Shown: positions 1-12,193, numbered from the stretch's first letter. The stretch: DNA of 64,000 bases from Botryosphaeria dothidea (GCA_011503125.2 WWBZ02000073.1:1860001-1924000); one strand, 5' to 3'. Notes: generated by a model not told the origin, from the sequence alone. Numbers and translations are program-made.

Positions 1-3000
1 CCTTCTTACTTGGCAAAGCCTCTTTTAAGTTGATTCTCAAGACGTCGATATCACTCTTGATGGTGTTCATGACGCTTGCAACTTCAGGCTCTTGAAGAGC
101 GGACAGGAAGCCATGCACCGCAGACGCCTCAATGATGAAGGCCTCCATGATGCTGTTGAACATAATTTTCGGTCCTGACGGGGAATCAATGAGCTGCAGG
201 CGACCGTTATGGAGAGGAAACGTGACCGCGGCTATGTTGTGTGAGCCTTGCTTGTTCTGATTCCTCAAGTAGTGAGTATGACGGTCAAGATCGAAGTTAA
301 CGTTTAGAGTAGGGTCTCCTCCAAGCACAGGTGCTGCAGATATTCTACCCGTGCGGCCGGAGATGACATATGTCAATGACTGAAGTATGGCCACATCGAT
401 ACGGTAAGAATCCATCAAAAGCGCAACAGTGATGTTCGGCAGGCTCGGGTCTTTCTTCGCTTCCTTGGCTGGGATCTTTTCGTTCTTGTTCGCAGGCTTC
501 TTGAATCTTTCAGCCTGTCGGGCGAAGTAAGCAACTTCGTCGCAGATGACTGAGTTGGCCACCTCGATGACTCCGAGGATATCCTCGTGCACTTTCCAAG
601 TAACCTCCTCACACTTGCCCACAACCATCCACCCCTCAGGCATAGGGTGTCTCCACTGGTCGTCGTCGTGGGACACAAAAATGCTTGGCCTGAAGACTTG
701 TGACCTCATCAAAAGTCTACCGCGGGAGCGCACTTCGGAACCGGCTGAATCAGAATGGACGAGTGCACTGATGCTCATGCCCTCGTTCGCTTCCTCCCGG
801 TCTGAGCCGACAAGCGACAACTTCATTCCATGACAAGATGAGACATGCCGTAGATTGATTGTATCAAGGCTGAAAGTTCCATGTTCGGTGCCGAAAATGA
901 CCTGAAAATCGTGGACTTCAGGATTGTTCTTCGCCGGTTTGTGGAGCTGGGAGGCCTTCTGTTCTTCCGCCTTTGCTCTGGCCTGGGGTGCTTCTGCTTG
1001 GAAGAGGCTGAGAACATTTTCAACCAGCTCGCAAATCTCCCAGCTGAATTTGATGCCAACTTTCCTCGTGGATATTTCCACCACCGTTGACTTGGTGATG
1101 CTATCCTGCTCCAAGAGCTTGAGGCCGGACGGCGCTGGGGGTGGCGACAAGGCGGCATTTATAGACAGAAGTTGAAAGAGAATTTCACTTTGTTCGGGAC
1201 CAGGATCTATGACAAACCGTATGGCAGCGGTCTTGACAGAGATATCGATCGGCAATGGTTTCTCTTCTTCCACAGAGTCCTCTATGTCTACGATAGAGCC
1301 ATACAACGCGCGCATTGCAAGGCTCTTCTTGACGTGTGCAAGATCCCAGGTTCGCCACTGGTCCCAGATCTGAATAACCTTTTCCTCGGCGTCATCTGGA
1401 CAAGTTAAGTCTCCTCGGGCACATTTCTTCGTGATTTCTTCTCTTGTTTTGACGGGTAGACTGTCGTAAATGTAACGGAAACGTGAGATAATCTTCCAAG
1501 AATCGTGGTTCCGAAGGTGGTTATGAGCCGCTCGCAAAGCATAGGAGGGCCTCGTAATGAAAGCTGGATCAGGTACGTCCCTTCCAGCAGTCGTGAGAGC
1601 AAATGCCAAGTAACAAAGTCTCTTCTTGCTTCTTGTGCCAAGATCTGCAAAGTTGGCCTGTATCTCGTCCACAAGCAATGTTGATCGGTGGATCAGAGAG
1701 GCGAGATATTGGAGCTTTTTACTTGAGTTGGCAACCTCGAGGTGCCGGAAGGACATGTTAACAGATGCGGATTTCCCAGCGACAACCCAGAACAGAAGGT
1801 CCTTGAGAATCGCCTGCACAGCCACATCGTTGGCTGCAGCGTTTTGTTGTTTCTCTCTGACGGATACGTTGAGCGATTTCATGGTTGTATGAACGGCCAG
1901 GGTGCTGTTTTTCTCGTTCTCCGTTTCAGTTGGGAAATTTTTCTGCCGGAGAGCAATGGACAAACGATCTAGGACTAGATCGTATTGATCCTTCCCTGTG
2001 TGTGTCTTGATCGCATCGATCGTAATGTTGTTGATGAAACGAAGGTGAAAAGAGGGCAATCTCAAGCTGAGTTCCGTAGAAGTGCCCTTGCCATCAATTC
2101 GCTTTTGAAGGTCCAAAATGTTGCTCATAATGTCAAGCTGGAAGGTATCGAGTATATCCTGCGGATGCTTCTCCTGGAGGGTGTCAATCAAATTGGCCAC
2201 TGTCGAAACGGCATTTGGAGTGATCAATGCACGGATTCCGGGCTCAAAGCTCAGAATGAAACTTGTGTGGACGAAGTTCTCATCGAAAGTCTTTGAGGAT
2301 ACGTCGTTGAATACCAGAGCATTGCGTCCGGAATCATCCCATGTTCGTGGTTCTGACGGGAAAACCGGTACATCGGAAGTATCCAGTTCCACTCCTTCGA
2401 GTGGAAAGTAAGGGATCTCCAAAGAGCTTGATAGAGCTATTGACGATCTTAACGAGCCGATCTTCCCGATGCTTTCTTCGTTGCTCTCAAGTGCATCTGA
2501 ATATATGCTCGTCGTTGTCTTCCTTTCCAGCAACGGCGGCCGTACGGGGGCACTGTCCCTACTGTCTGTCTTCTGATGCGCATGATTTCTCTGAGCAGAG
2601 TTGGCACGGATGCTTTGCTTCAAAGAATGGATCGATGAGGAACGTAGGCTCCATGGACGCCGGCGACGACTGCCCTTTGGGTTTCCGTAGTTCACAGAAT
2701 CGGACGACGATGATCCCAGGGACCCCGCTGACACAGTGCTCGCTCCCAATGTCGACGGCACGCTTCCCTTTCTCAACAACGACTGGCCCCGTACAGGTGG
2801 AGGAAGATAAGGAAAGATCATGGCGGGCGGTTCGACCTTGGTGTCCACAGATCTTTCTCCGAAAGAGTCCAAATCCTCGAGGAGGAGCCAAGGCGTTCTG
2901 TTGGTACGCAAATCACTCTCTTTCAAATGATTCTGCTGTTCCTGACGGTCTTGACTGAAGTGAAGCTTCCTTTTCAACATGTTGAGCCGGATGTCAGTCT

Positions 3001-6000
3001 GCAAATACGCTTGGGTATCTACCATGGTTTTGCTGCTTCGACTACGCTGGCGTAGTGCTGATTTAGCGTCAGCAGAAGCAACAACCAGATTGGGAATGAG
3101 AACATTAAGACGTTGGGAGAAAGTCGATCTTGTCCAATCGTTAAAATCCACACTGATGGCATCGGTACTCAGAAGCAAAGCTTCCTGAGCTACATGTAAC
3201 CAGATCTTTATGGTGCTTGTCTTTAGTCTGAGGAAGGTGATATCGTGGATTATGAGAGGGTTGGCAATTGGCAACGCGTTCTCGTCATCATCCAAGGAAA
3301 AAGCAAAGCATCGACCGAAGGCCCCAAGCTTCTCGATGAATTTGCCAGAACACTCGCCAGTAACTTTGCCTACTTCGAAGTCCCAATTGCAAACATAAGT
3401 TGGCTCCAGAGGAGGTAATCCAAAGGTTCTGTGCCCGTAGATTTTCACCAAGTCGATGAAGAGCTGCGTTCGGTTGTTGGTGTCAAAGCCACTGTCCCCT
3501 GTCGAGTTGGCGACGTTCAATGCGAGATTCAAAGGACTGAAGTCGACCATGAGGTCCATGTAGTAGCTTGTGAATCGGAGATCGGCGTTCGCATAAGGGA
3601 GCTCAACTTTAACATGATCCTCGGCCGAATACAGATTCCCCGGAAGAAGAACACTCGCCTTCTCTGCTGATATCGAGAGAATGACATCTATGTCATTAGA
3701 CTTGTTTGAGACTTGATCCGCCGTATTGACCACTGGAGTTTCTCCGGCTTTGCTTTGTGGTAAATCTTGGTACTCTTCCAGCGTCTTGAAATGCATATCC
3801 TCGCCGAAATAGTTGTCCTTGATCTTCATAAAATGCCGGATCAGGAAGCCGTACAGTGCGAGTTCGAGTTTCGTGCCACCGATATCAAGTAGTAACCTGT
3901 CGGTAAGGCCAGAGGCTGTCTCCGACCAATATTTGTAGCTGCCACTGAGATTCAGCGCGCCAAGGTCCGCGACATGCTTTTCTTTGACAAAGGTGTCGAT
4001 TGTATCGTGGGGAGGCATGGAAATATCCAGATCGATGTGGTCTCCGAGAGCTTTGAAAGAAATCTCGCTCTCAACCGGTCGAAACTTGTCCAAGGGTATC
4101 TCCAGCCTAGCTCCTAACTGGCGGGCGCTCAAGATCAGGAAATGGTTGTCTTCGATTTCGGCCGGATTGTTGATGATATTAGAGTCGTTCGTGTTCAAGA
4201 AAAGCTTGAGATTCGGGAATTCCATGTTCATTATGTACCTAAACGGAGTGAAAGTGTAGAAGTCAGGTGGTGGCCCCGATCCCCAGTCGTTGACAAGATC
4301 CGTGATGAGGAACATGTGGTCCCGGAGGAGGAAGAGCTGAAGTTCATTGCATCGCAAATTGAAAGCCCATTGGCGCAATTCGTTCCATTTCAATGGATTC
4401 GAAAGGTTGCAATCCATCTCCAAGCGCCCTGACTTCCATAAGAGATCATGATTGACGCTGGTGAAAACTTTCGATTCGACTATATCGAGGTCCAAAGAAT
4501 TGCGGTATCCTTGAGGGCTCGCGATCATGTCCATAACGTACTTGACAGTGGAGTTTGACTGGACTTCGATGTCTAGCCAGCCAAATGGACGAACAGTTTG
4601 CCCGGTAGCTCCTGTGTCTCGTTTCTTGTTCCTTGTCGCCCTTCTTCTCCCCTTAGTGCGAACATTTTCATTTTCGGTGCTTTTACCGTTGCCTGCGACA
4701 TTGTGGGCTCTGCCTTTCCATTTCCAATCCTTAGATTTCTCTCGGAGCGGAATACGTAGCACAGCTTGTTCTTCAAAGCTAATGAAAATGTTGAAGACCG
4801 TGTTGATACGAGTGGCGCCTGGATTCAATGGCTCGGCGGGAATCGCATCAGTGCACGACGCTGGGAAGAAGTAGTTTTGGAGTATGACACGATGTCGGTC
4901 CGCCCAAGGTCCGTAGTTGATAACTCCGCCGTAGATTTGCAGATCAAGACCATAGTCTGGAGGTAAGCTTCCATTGATGTCAAGAGTCGTGACGCTTGGG
5001 TTTCGATCATTAGTGTTCTGCCCTTTCGGCACCGATCCAGGAACGTCCCAATAGAAACTCATGCTCAGACGGGGAAGGTCCGCGATCAGGGAAAACTTGG
5101 CATATTCGACGCCCTCCCACTCATCGTGCTCATCATGGTCATCATCATCCAGGTACCTTGTCAAACCAAGCCAGCGTTCTTGGCCAGGGAAGGCTGGTTG
5201 CGCAGCCGAGGTTCGACTTTTCGCTGGTTTTCGTGAGTTTGCGAGAGAGTCCGTGGAGCCACTGAACAAGGTTGAAAGGCTTTGGAGAGGATGCCAGAAT
5301 CTCCGCTTCCGCAAGTTTTTGTGCTCTTCATGAACAGACTCATGAGTGGTGCCCTCTGCGGCCTGCTTTTTCAAGCGCGCGGCAGTGGCTAATTGAGGGT
5401 TCTTGTAATCATGGTTCGGCTTCATGTGCACGACAGGGTGTTCGAAATCGAAATTGAACAGCTGCTTGTACACATCAAGAGGCCCAGCATGAGCAGCGCT
5501 AAGCTCTCCACTAGCCTTGTCAAACTTTAGGGATACGATTGACGGTGTACTCTCATTCCCCACAATAACAGCACCCTTGTTGCAGTCGATCCGGATTGGG
5601 AAAAGGCGGAGGAATGAAGGGGCCTCTGGTGACTTCGGAAATTCTTCTGTTTCAAGCCGCGTGGCATGTTTATCCTCCGCACTCATGCCGTGGCGGTGTA
5701 CAGTTCCCTCGCTGCTGGCACTTGTATTCCGGCAATGGGGCTCTGGCTCGACCTTATCAGAGGGTTTGGGGTCGACGGTGCTTTGATCCGAGGACGGGAT
5801 GTCGTCGGCGGCTGGCTTCTTCGTATTATTGGCATCCATGGCACGCGCGAAGTTTTCAAGGATAGAGTCGTATGCTGGGCTTCGATTGTACAGGAACACC
5901 TCTATGCCGGACACTTTGATGGAAATACGACATGGCAATTGCTTGGTCTTTTGCTTCCCGCCGTCTTCCTCCCTTCCCACGCTTCGACTTCTGCCCCGCG

Positions 6001-6400
6001 ACGGGCTACTATAGACACTTGACCCGTCCAGGCCAGGCTTCTCGGTGGCCTGGCCATTGCAGAACAGCTCCGTCTCTTTGGCCTTCCTATACCAGAAGCG
6101 CCAGGTTATGTAGCCGCCGTGGATGAGGATGGTCTGGTTGTGGGCGTGGTATCGAATGTCCTTCCAGAATATGCGGCCACCCAGCAGTGAGATCTGCAGC
6201 GATTGGATATCGATATAGGCGCGGTAGTTGTGCCACGTATATGCACGAATTGCATAGGACAAGAGCGTGGCGAACAGGCGGTTGAAGTAGAACAGGAAGA
6301 AGACAGTAAGGATTCCGCACACAAGCAGCTCAACAAGGAACTGCCACAGCAGGCCGCGGTGGGCGTCGAGAGGCTGTGCGGTTAGCCCGCTGCTCGCCAT
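1..6400 (-). CDS. csf1: Csf1/BLTP1-type bridge-like lipid transfer protein, N-terminal part
   Basis: A single uninterrupted reading frame runs from the ATG at 6398-6400 off the left window edge, giving about 2,133 residues. The start MASSGLTAQPLDAHRGLLWQ is followed by one strong N-terminal membrane segment (about residues 20-45), then the YIDIQSLQISLLGGRIFWKD stretch typical of fungal Csf1 (fermentation-associated protein, relative of human BLTP1/Tweek). Family proteins are about 3,000 residues, so roughly the last 900-1,000 are missing here. Family knowledge: the N-terminus is anchored in the ER and a long beta-groove (RBG repeats) moves phospholipids at contact sites; yeast csf1 mutants are cold-sensitive for fermentation and affect GPI-anchor lipid supply. 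I see no intron in the visible part. Polar, Ser/Arg-rich spacers, for example around 2,550-2,900, are probably disordered loops. It is divergent from the gene at 6872. Confidence 0.86.
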   Translation of the reverse strand, partial: MASSGLTAQPLDAHRGLLWQFLVELLVCGILTVFFLFYFNRLFATLLSYAIRAYTWHNYRAYIDIQSLQISLLGGRIFWKDIRYHAHNQTILIHGGYITWRFWYRKAKETELFCNGQATEKPGLDGSSVYSSPSRGRSRSVGREEDGGKQKTKQLPCRISIKVSGIEVFLYNRSPAYDSILENFARAMDANNTKKPAADDIPSSDQSTVDPKPSDKVEPEPHCRNTSASSEGTVHRHGMSAEDKHATRLETEEFPKSPEAPSFLRLFPIRIDCNKGAVIVGNESTPSIVSLKFDKASGELSAAHAGPLDVYKQLFNFDFEHPVVHMKPNHDYKNPQLATAARLKKQAAEGTTHESVHEEHKNLRKRRFWHPLQSLSTLFSGSTDSLANSRKPAKSRTSAAQPAFPGQERWLGLTRYLDDDDHDEHDEWEGVEYAKFSLIADLPRLSMSFYWDVPGSVPKGQNTNDRNPSVTTLDINGSLPPDYGLDLQIYGGVINYGPWADRHRVILQNYFFPASCTDAIPAEPLNPGATRINTVFNIFISFEEQAVLRIPLREKSKDWKWKGRAHNVAGNGKSTENENVRTKGRRRATRNKKRDTGATGQTVRPFGWLDIEVQSNSTVKYVMDMIASPQGYRNSLDLDIVESKVFTSVNHDLLWKSGRLEMDCNLSNPLKWNELRQWAFNLRCNELQLFLLRDHMFLITDLVNDWGSGPPPDFYTFTPFRYIMNMEFPNLKLFLNTNDSNIINNPAEIEDNHFLILSARQLGARLEIPLDKFRPVESEISFKALGDHIDLDISMPPHDTIDTFVKEKHVADLGALNLSGSYKYWSETASGLTDRLLLDIGGTKLELALYGFLIRHFMKIKDNYFGEDMHFKTLEEYQDLPQSKAGETPVVNTADQVSNKSNDIDVILSISAEKASVLLPGNLYSAEDHVKVELPYANADLRFTSYYMDLMVDFSPLNLALNVANSTGDSGFDTNNRTQLFIDLVKIYGHRTFGLPPLEPTYVCNWDFEVGKVTGECSGKFIEKLGAFGRCFAFSLDDDENALPIANPLIIHDITFLRLKTSTIKIWLHVAQEALLLSTDAISVDFNDWTRSTFSQRLNVLIPNLVVASADAKSALRQRSRSSKTMVDTQAYLQTDIRLNMLKRKLHFSQDRQEQQNHLKESDLRTNRTPWLLLEDLDSFGERSVDTKVEPPAMIFPYLPPPVRGQSLLRKGSVPSTLGASTVSAGSLGSSSSDSVNYGNPKGSRRRRPWSLRSSSIHSLKQSIRANSAQRNHAHQKTDSRDSAPVRPPLLERKTTTSIYSDALESNEESIGKIGSLRSSIALSSSLEIPYFPLEGVELDTSDVPVFPSEPRTWDDSGRNALVFNDVSSKTFDENFVHTSFILSFEPGIRALITPNAVSTVANLIDTLQEKHPQDILDTFQLDIMSNILDLQKRIDGKGTSTELSLRLPSFHLRFINNITIDAIKTHTGKDQYDLVLDRLSIALRQKNFPTETENEKNSTLAVHTTMKSLNVSVREKQQNAAANDVAVQAILKDLLFWVVAGKSASVNMSFRHLEVANSSKKLQYLASLIHRSTLLVDEIQANFADLGTRSKKRLCYLAFALTTAGRDVPDPAFITRPSYALRAAHNHLRNHDSWKIISRFRYIYDSLPVKTREEITKKCARGDLTCPDDAEEKVIQIWDQWRTWDLAHVKKSLAMRALYGSIVDIEDSVEEEKPLPIDISVKTAAIRFVIDPGPEQSEILFQLLSINAALSPPPAPSGLKLLEQDSITKSTVVEISTRKVGIKFSWEICELVENVLSLFQAEAPQARAKAEEQKASQLHKPAKNNPEVHDFQVIFGTEHGTFSLDTINLRHVSSCHGMKLSLVGSDREEANEGMSISALVHSDSAGSEVRSRGRLLMRSQVFRPSIFVSHDDDQWRHPMPEGWMVVGKCEEVTWKVHEDILGVIEVANSVICDEVAYFARQAERFKKPANKNEKIPAKEAKKDPSLPNITVALLMDSYRIDVAILQSLTYVISGRTGRISAAPVLGGDPTLNVNFDLDRHTHYLRNQNKQGSHNIAAVTFPLHNGRLQLIDSPSGPKIMFNSIMEAFIIEASAVHGFLSALQEPEVASVMNTIKSDIDVLRINLKEALPSKK

Positions 6401-6871
6401 GGTGCGAGCTACTCCTGAGTCGGGACGGCGAGCGCGAGGTGGCACAGGTCATGATGATCGGGCGCGGAACGGGCGGGCATTAGGGCGGCAGCTGCGGCGC
6501 CTGCAGGAGCGTTGGGGACGGGTGCGCTGTGGAAGCGCGGGTTTGGCAGCGGAGGACGTTGTCAGCAGGCGTGCTGGGGTAGCTTCCCAGCTGGCTGTGG
6601 CTTGGCGAGTGACCCTTTGCCTTTCGCATGCACGCGCCACCATGACGACGCCCGTGCTCGCGCCTGCCCTGTGGATCAACACAGACAGCTGTTGGAGATG
6701 CCTGCACCCACTCCGCCTGTCCACACCGCAATCTTCCCTGCCGAATTTGCCAGTCTGTGAGCTCTCGCGACCTGCCTCCGCCCGCGAGCTGCCCTGAATC
6801 CCGTCGCTTCGCGTCTCCTCCGTCCGCCACACGTCTGCTGCCTACGTCAAGCTACATCTCGGGGGTCCGCA
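6401..6871. promoter_or_regulatory. Divergent promoter between csf1 and the DUF300 gene
   Basis: This 471 bp spacer separates two genes transcribed outward, so it must hold both 5' leaders and promoters. It is moderately GC-rich, and I see no clear TATA box. Small open frames on both strands here lack any family feature. Confidence 0.6.
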
Positions 6872-9271
6872 ATGGGGGAGCAGTCCGCCAGCGGTGGCAC
6901 CGGCGGCAGGCTCGGCGACTGGGTCATCATCACGGCCGGCGCGGCCGCCTTGGTAGCCAGTCTCCTCACGGTTGTGTAAGAGATCTCCGTCCCGCTCAAT
7001 GTTGCAGCTAGCTAACCCAGAGCTCCCAGGTCTGTCTGGCTTCAGTCGTAGGTTCCCCAACACGCGACCACAACTCCCACAAAAGGCGGTCAGCACGTTG
7101 ACCGTATAACAGGAAAAACTATAGGAAGCCGCTACTGCAGAGATATGTGATCCGGATATTGTTGATGTACGTTCGTCGCCGGCCGGGGCCGTGGCACATA
7201 TGGCTAACGTCGGTCAGGGTCCCCATCTTCTCAGTCGCATCATGGGCCAGTCTCGTTTCGTTAAAGGTGGCCTTTTGGATAGACCCATTCCGTGATGTCT
7301 ACGAGGTATGCCCTCCCACAAGCAATCCTCTCGTCAACCGCTGACAGCCGAAGGCTTTCACCATCTACACCTTCTTTCAGCTCCTCATTAACTTCATCGG
7401 CGGCGAGCGGGCCCTGATCATCTTGATGCACGGTCGCCCACCAGTCCCCCACTTATGGCCACTGAACTATGTCTTGCCAAAGGTCGACATCTCCGATCCC
7501 CATACCTTCCTTGCCATCAAACGTGGAATCTTACAGTACACATGGGTGAAGCCGATGCTTGCCATTGCCACGATCATAATGAAGGCAACCGGCACGTACC
7601 AGGAGGGCTACATTGGCGTGACCTCTGGCTACTTCTGGAGTAGCCTCATCTACAACGTGAGCATCACAGTGTGTCTGTATGCTTTGGCCATGTTCTGGGT
7701 CTGCATGTCACACGACCTTCAACCGTTCCGCCCAATGCCGAAGTTCTTGTGCATCAAGGGCATCATCTTTGCCTCGTACTGGCAAGGATTCTTCTTGTCC
7801 ATCTTGGTCTGGCTGGGCGCCATTCCAGACGATGTGCCCGGCTACACGCCTGACAACTTGGCAGCCTCCATCCAAGATGCCCTCATTTGCTTCGAAATGC
7901 CCTTTTTTGCCATGGCTCACTGGTACGCCTTTTCGTGGCATGACTACGCCGATCGCACCATTTCCGCTGCAAGGATGCCTGTCAAGTATGCCCTACGGGA
8001 TGCCTTCGGTCCCATGGATCTCATTCAGGACACTAAAGATACCTTTGCTGGAAATCACTACGAGTATCGATACTTTGACGCCCGCGATAACGTTCTCGCC
8101 CATGAAGAATCAGCTTCTCGTGTTGCTCGGATGATGGAAGGTATGCGGTACGAGAGAGGCGGCAAGGGAAAATACTGGATCCCAAAACCTGGTACCGACA
8201 GCAGAACACCTTTACTGGGTAGTTTCGTGTCATCAAGCCGTGCTAGAGCAATGAGCCCCGGGGCCCACAGAGCTCTCGATGCGGCAAAGAAGTATGGTTC
8301 CACAGAGGACGACATGGAAGATCCCGAGCTTAATCCGGAAGATGAACGGCTTTTCACCAATGCGAGAGCCCTTGAGTTCGGCGACTGGAATGTAAGTTGC
8401 CTTTTTATTCTCTATTGGCTGATACATCTTCGTGCATCTCCGGGGACCCCCCCGTGCATAGTAATGCGGAGCGAAATATCCTAAATACGAGACTCAACAA
8501 CGCTCAGAATGCTGACGTTACACAGTATCCAGTGATACCGGCACATTACGCGTCGCGTGAAGACCGACTGTATCACACTCCGAAGATGATCACGGCGTCA
8601 ACTAATCGTAATTTGATCCAACCAACGAAGGAGAACAAGCGACGTCGCAAGAGCCAGATTCACGACATCCAGGAGAACGTCAGCAAGGGCAAACACCGCG
8701 GCAGCACTGCAAGCAGTGGTGGCCAGAGTTCAAGCTCCAAATCGAGGGCCGGGAAACTGCGACGGCAAAACACTGCATCGTCCGCTAGCTCCATCCAATC
8801 AGCAAAATCAGACCGCAGCCAACTTGTAGACCTCGTTGTTGAAGATCGTGAAGCGGAGCAAGTCGAACATGTGCGTGCTCGCAAAGAGGGCGGAGCTGGC
8901 TGGAATGCCGCCGAGCCAAAGCACTTTGTGTACGTCACCCCGCTTGAGTTATTTGCATCTAGGTTAGGAGACTGACATCATACAGGCGCACCTACCCGGA
9001 GGGCGATCAAGAGGAAGACGTTCGAGAAGGCTTCGATCCGGACAAGCCGCAGCCCGACTCACGTGAGCAGGAACACAATCTTGATGCACCTCTCACCTTA
9101 GACGAGGGTGTAGAAGGAGGTGCTACCAGGGATGAGACCCGCCTTGAATCGGATGAAGCAAGGCAGTGGCAGACGCGTGATTTCAATTATGAGGAGGGAC
9201 TATCGCGTCCGAGCCCTCATTATGGTAGCTTTCGGGAAGAGCGGAGCATCTGGGGCAACAGAGACGACTGA
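6872..9271 (+). CDS. DUF300 / organic solute transporter alpha (OSTA, TMEM184-like) membrane protein
   Basis: Seven exons fit: 6872-6975, 7030-7047 (only 18 nt), 7113-7166, 7218-7305, 7354-8391, 8526-8929 and 8986-9271. They give 663 residues, and every junction is GT-AG and keeps frame. The N-terminal half has about seven hydrophobic segments with family hallmarks: SKNYRKPLLQRYVIRILLM, SWASLVSLKVAFWIDPFRDVYE, FIGGERALIILMHGRPP and the CFEMPFFAMAHWYAFSWHDY block. The C-terminal 300 residues are hydrophilic, with a Lys/Ser-rich stretch (around 8640-8830) and an acidic tail, probably cytosolic and disordered. Fungal members are uncharacterised vacuolar or plasma-membrane candidates; animal OSTalpha moves bile acids and steroids. 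The substrate here is unknown. The start was chosen because it sits just before the first membrane segment. Confidence 0.88.
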
Positions 9272-12193
9272 GCAACAGCGAATTTGAAATGCGGTTACGG
9301 ATTTTCTTTTCTTTTCCTTCTTAAACTTTCAGTGTACAAGGTTGATAGCGTTGGAACTTGTCTATCGGTAGCACGATGTTCAGAGCTGGAAGAGGGGGCT
9401 TTTCTTATGGGTCTTCGGGCATAGCGTAGGCGTTGGTGCAAGAATGGAGATCGCCGATACCCTCGAACAACATGCCAAAACAGCCGCCTTGCTTGAAGCT
9501 GCAATTCTTTCTCGTACTCTACGGACGGCGCGGTCGAAGTTAAAACGCGCCGAATGATCCTTTGCTGATCTTGTCCCGTAGGAGGATGACGCAGCAAACG
9601 TTTACTCGCTTCTTTCCTTTGGAGATGACGACAAGGAGATGCTTTTTTACAATGGTGCCTTGGCGACATGCCTTCCATCGCTGCCTTCTTCAGGCATGAA
9701 CTGTCTTGTCCCTCTCTCTGGTGGAGAGCCCGCCAGAGTGGATGGGACAACGGGACGCGACGCGATCAATCAAGGTTCAGATCTGAAAACCCTTCCCGCG
9801 CATCGGAGTAGGCCCTTCTTTTCTTTCTTTTCTTATCTCTGGCTTCCTCTTTCATTCCCTGTCGCGATCCATCAACCTAAAACATGGCGAAGTCCGGGAG
9901 GCCGGGCGTAACACGCCATCAACCTAAAACAAGCAAGCTTTCGACAAGCGAGGATCGTACAGCCGGGTGGTTTTTACAAGGACTCAGGTGTAGAGAGAGT
10001 TTTTTTTTTTTGGGCGAGCTTAGGGCATGCGAATTTTGGAGCCGCTCCGTCGCTAATGAGTAGTTGCCGACGCGAATTGAAGTGGAGCGGAGAAAGACTA
10101 CTGCGCGCGTCGCTATGGGCTCCAGGTGGTCTTGGTGTAGACGACAGGCTTGGTTACATTTTTAAAGAAAGTCGGCGCCGTGACGGCGGTGGGGCCCAGG
10201 TTGGCAAAAAGATGAAACGCATCACGTGCGTATTTGGTAGGTGGTTGATGGGTAAATGGCCGGGATGATGCCTGTTTCTATATATATGCATTAGTATTGA
10301 GGTACGTATAGGTTCGGTCCCCGTTCCCGATTGTGGCAGGCGAGACGAGCGCTTCGTGACAATCACGCTTCAAGAAGCACGGTTATGGCGCGTGTCTGCG
10401 CGGCGTGTGCTCTGTTTGCGGTTCCTTCGCGCGGCTGCTACTTAATGCTGATGATGCTATTTGTGGTGCGGCTGCAGATTGGAAGGGTTGGAGGAATGAC
10501 TGCTGCTCCTACTGCGCCGCCGCCCGGTTGTGGCACAACAGGCATGCGGGACGCCAGTGCAAGCGCTTGCGTGCCTCAGGTTGGTCGACGAGACCGCCCG
10601 GGCAGTAGACGGGGATGGGGCTCTGATTGGACTGACTTTAACGCAGGTAATTTGAATGAGAGCGCGGTGAAGGTGTGAAGGCAAGCAAGGGGAGACGTGG
10701 TCATTCATGACGTTGTTTTTGCCTCCATAGTGTGGTGCGTGGTACACTAACGACGTAGCTTCCGTTGCTGCTGCTTCTCGTCGGCGCTTTCGCTTGCAGG
10801 CGACGATCTCTTCTACTCTCCGAGCAGCCTTAAGAATCATAAGCTCGCACTGGTGGTGTTGTTGGTAATGGTGAGAGAACCGGCAATCCAGGGTCTGAAA
10901 CGATGGTGGCGACGTAACTGTGGGCAAGCGTGCGGCGACCGGCGAGCTTGCGAGGCTAATGCAGGTACATTTGGCGGGTAGAGGTAACCTTCTTTTGCAT
11001 TCACGGTGCCGGGACTGGCCCAGAATATTGTGGGGGCCGAAAGGCGGCAGCGTGTCAGCTGTCAGTCGTGTTTGGTTCAGCGGTGACAGCGCAGGGCTGC
11101 TGCAATAGTCATGGGCGTCAACCCATTGAGAAGCTCAAACTCGAGACGCAGATGAGATCGACGGTAGTGAAGAAACATGTGGCGAGAGAGCGGCGCTCGT
11201 GGGTGAGACGGATTGGCGCAGCAGCACATCAAAAGCGGAGCGGTCGCGCAGTCGTAGACCTCCAAGCCACTTGATGCTCAGGACCGATGCTCAAGCAAAG
11301 CAAAGCTTCCCCACCGGCGCGAGACGTGGACGCCTTTTGGCCGCGGGCAGCAGCGGATGATTGCCGCGGGAGTGCGCTGGGGACGGTGGTCGGCCAGGGC
11401 TCTGAGCCCGGGAGAGGCCAGCAACACACCGGCGGCGCGCTCTCACGACCATTGGCGGACAGGCGGCGGGGGAGATTCAAGGCAGCGGGACGGACACGTC
11501 CATCCCGGGGAATCAGTTTCTGATAGAGCGAGAGCCTGAGAGCCAAGGGAAGCCGCGACCGAGCGGCGGGCTGCAGCTGCCGCCAGCGCTAAGCTCGCGA
11601 GCCCAGGGGCCGCCAGCCAATCGCGCCTCCAAGAGTGCGCCCGCTTGACACCACCGCAAACCCTCCTGCCCACGCACAGCATCACGCCTCGTGGTCGTGG
11701 ACACCCGCAATTGGAGAAGGCCCGTCCAGCCCGCATTGGCACAGCGCCTGACGACCGTTTCCCATTGGCGCCTGCAAAAAATGGACGCTGTCTGCCAGAG
11801 CGCGTTCCTGCGCCAGGCACCACTCGCCCACCCGCCCGCGAGCCCGTTTCGCATCATCGTTTGGTCGAGGCACTTAGTCCCGCAGCTGCGGTTTTGAAAA
11901 GCCCACGATGCCCCTGCTCTATGTTCCTTCCTTTCCTTTCCGTCCATTTTACCTTCTCACCTACTACATTGCTAGTCCCGCCTGAGAGCTTCTTCGCCAC
12001 CTCGCCGAGGCTCGACGGTCCTTCCTTTCACGCCTTCCTTCATCTTTTCTACTTTCCTTGCCGGCCTCGCTGCGCGTGCGCCTTGTTGCTCTTATCGCAC
12101 CTTGTTCTTTTGCTATACCCGCGCCCAGTCGCAAACATCTCTCCTTCTCTCCGCTTGCGCAGGCAATGTATCCTTAGCTTCTCCCGCTAAAAT
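9272..12193. other. 2.9 kb intergenic region, no supported gene
   Basis: The small open frames here have no recognisable domain and no splice pattern that joins them into a longer protein. The stretch holds a T-run near 10000-10012, a TATATATATG tract near 10280, and a pair of 16-bp direct repeats at 9869 and 9916. From about 11920 to 12190 the plus strand is strongly C/T-rich, the usual look of a fungal core promoter, fitting transcription of the gene that starts at 12194. Confidence 0.55.
9869..9931. repeat. Pair of 16-bp direct repeats
   Basis: The sequence CCATCAACCTAAAACA occurs at 9869-9884 and again, identical, at 9916-9931, 47 bp apart, in intergenic DNA. No function is apparent. Confidence 0.8.
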
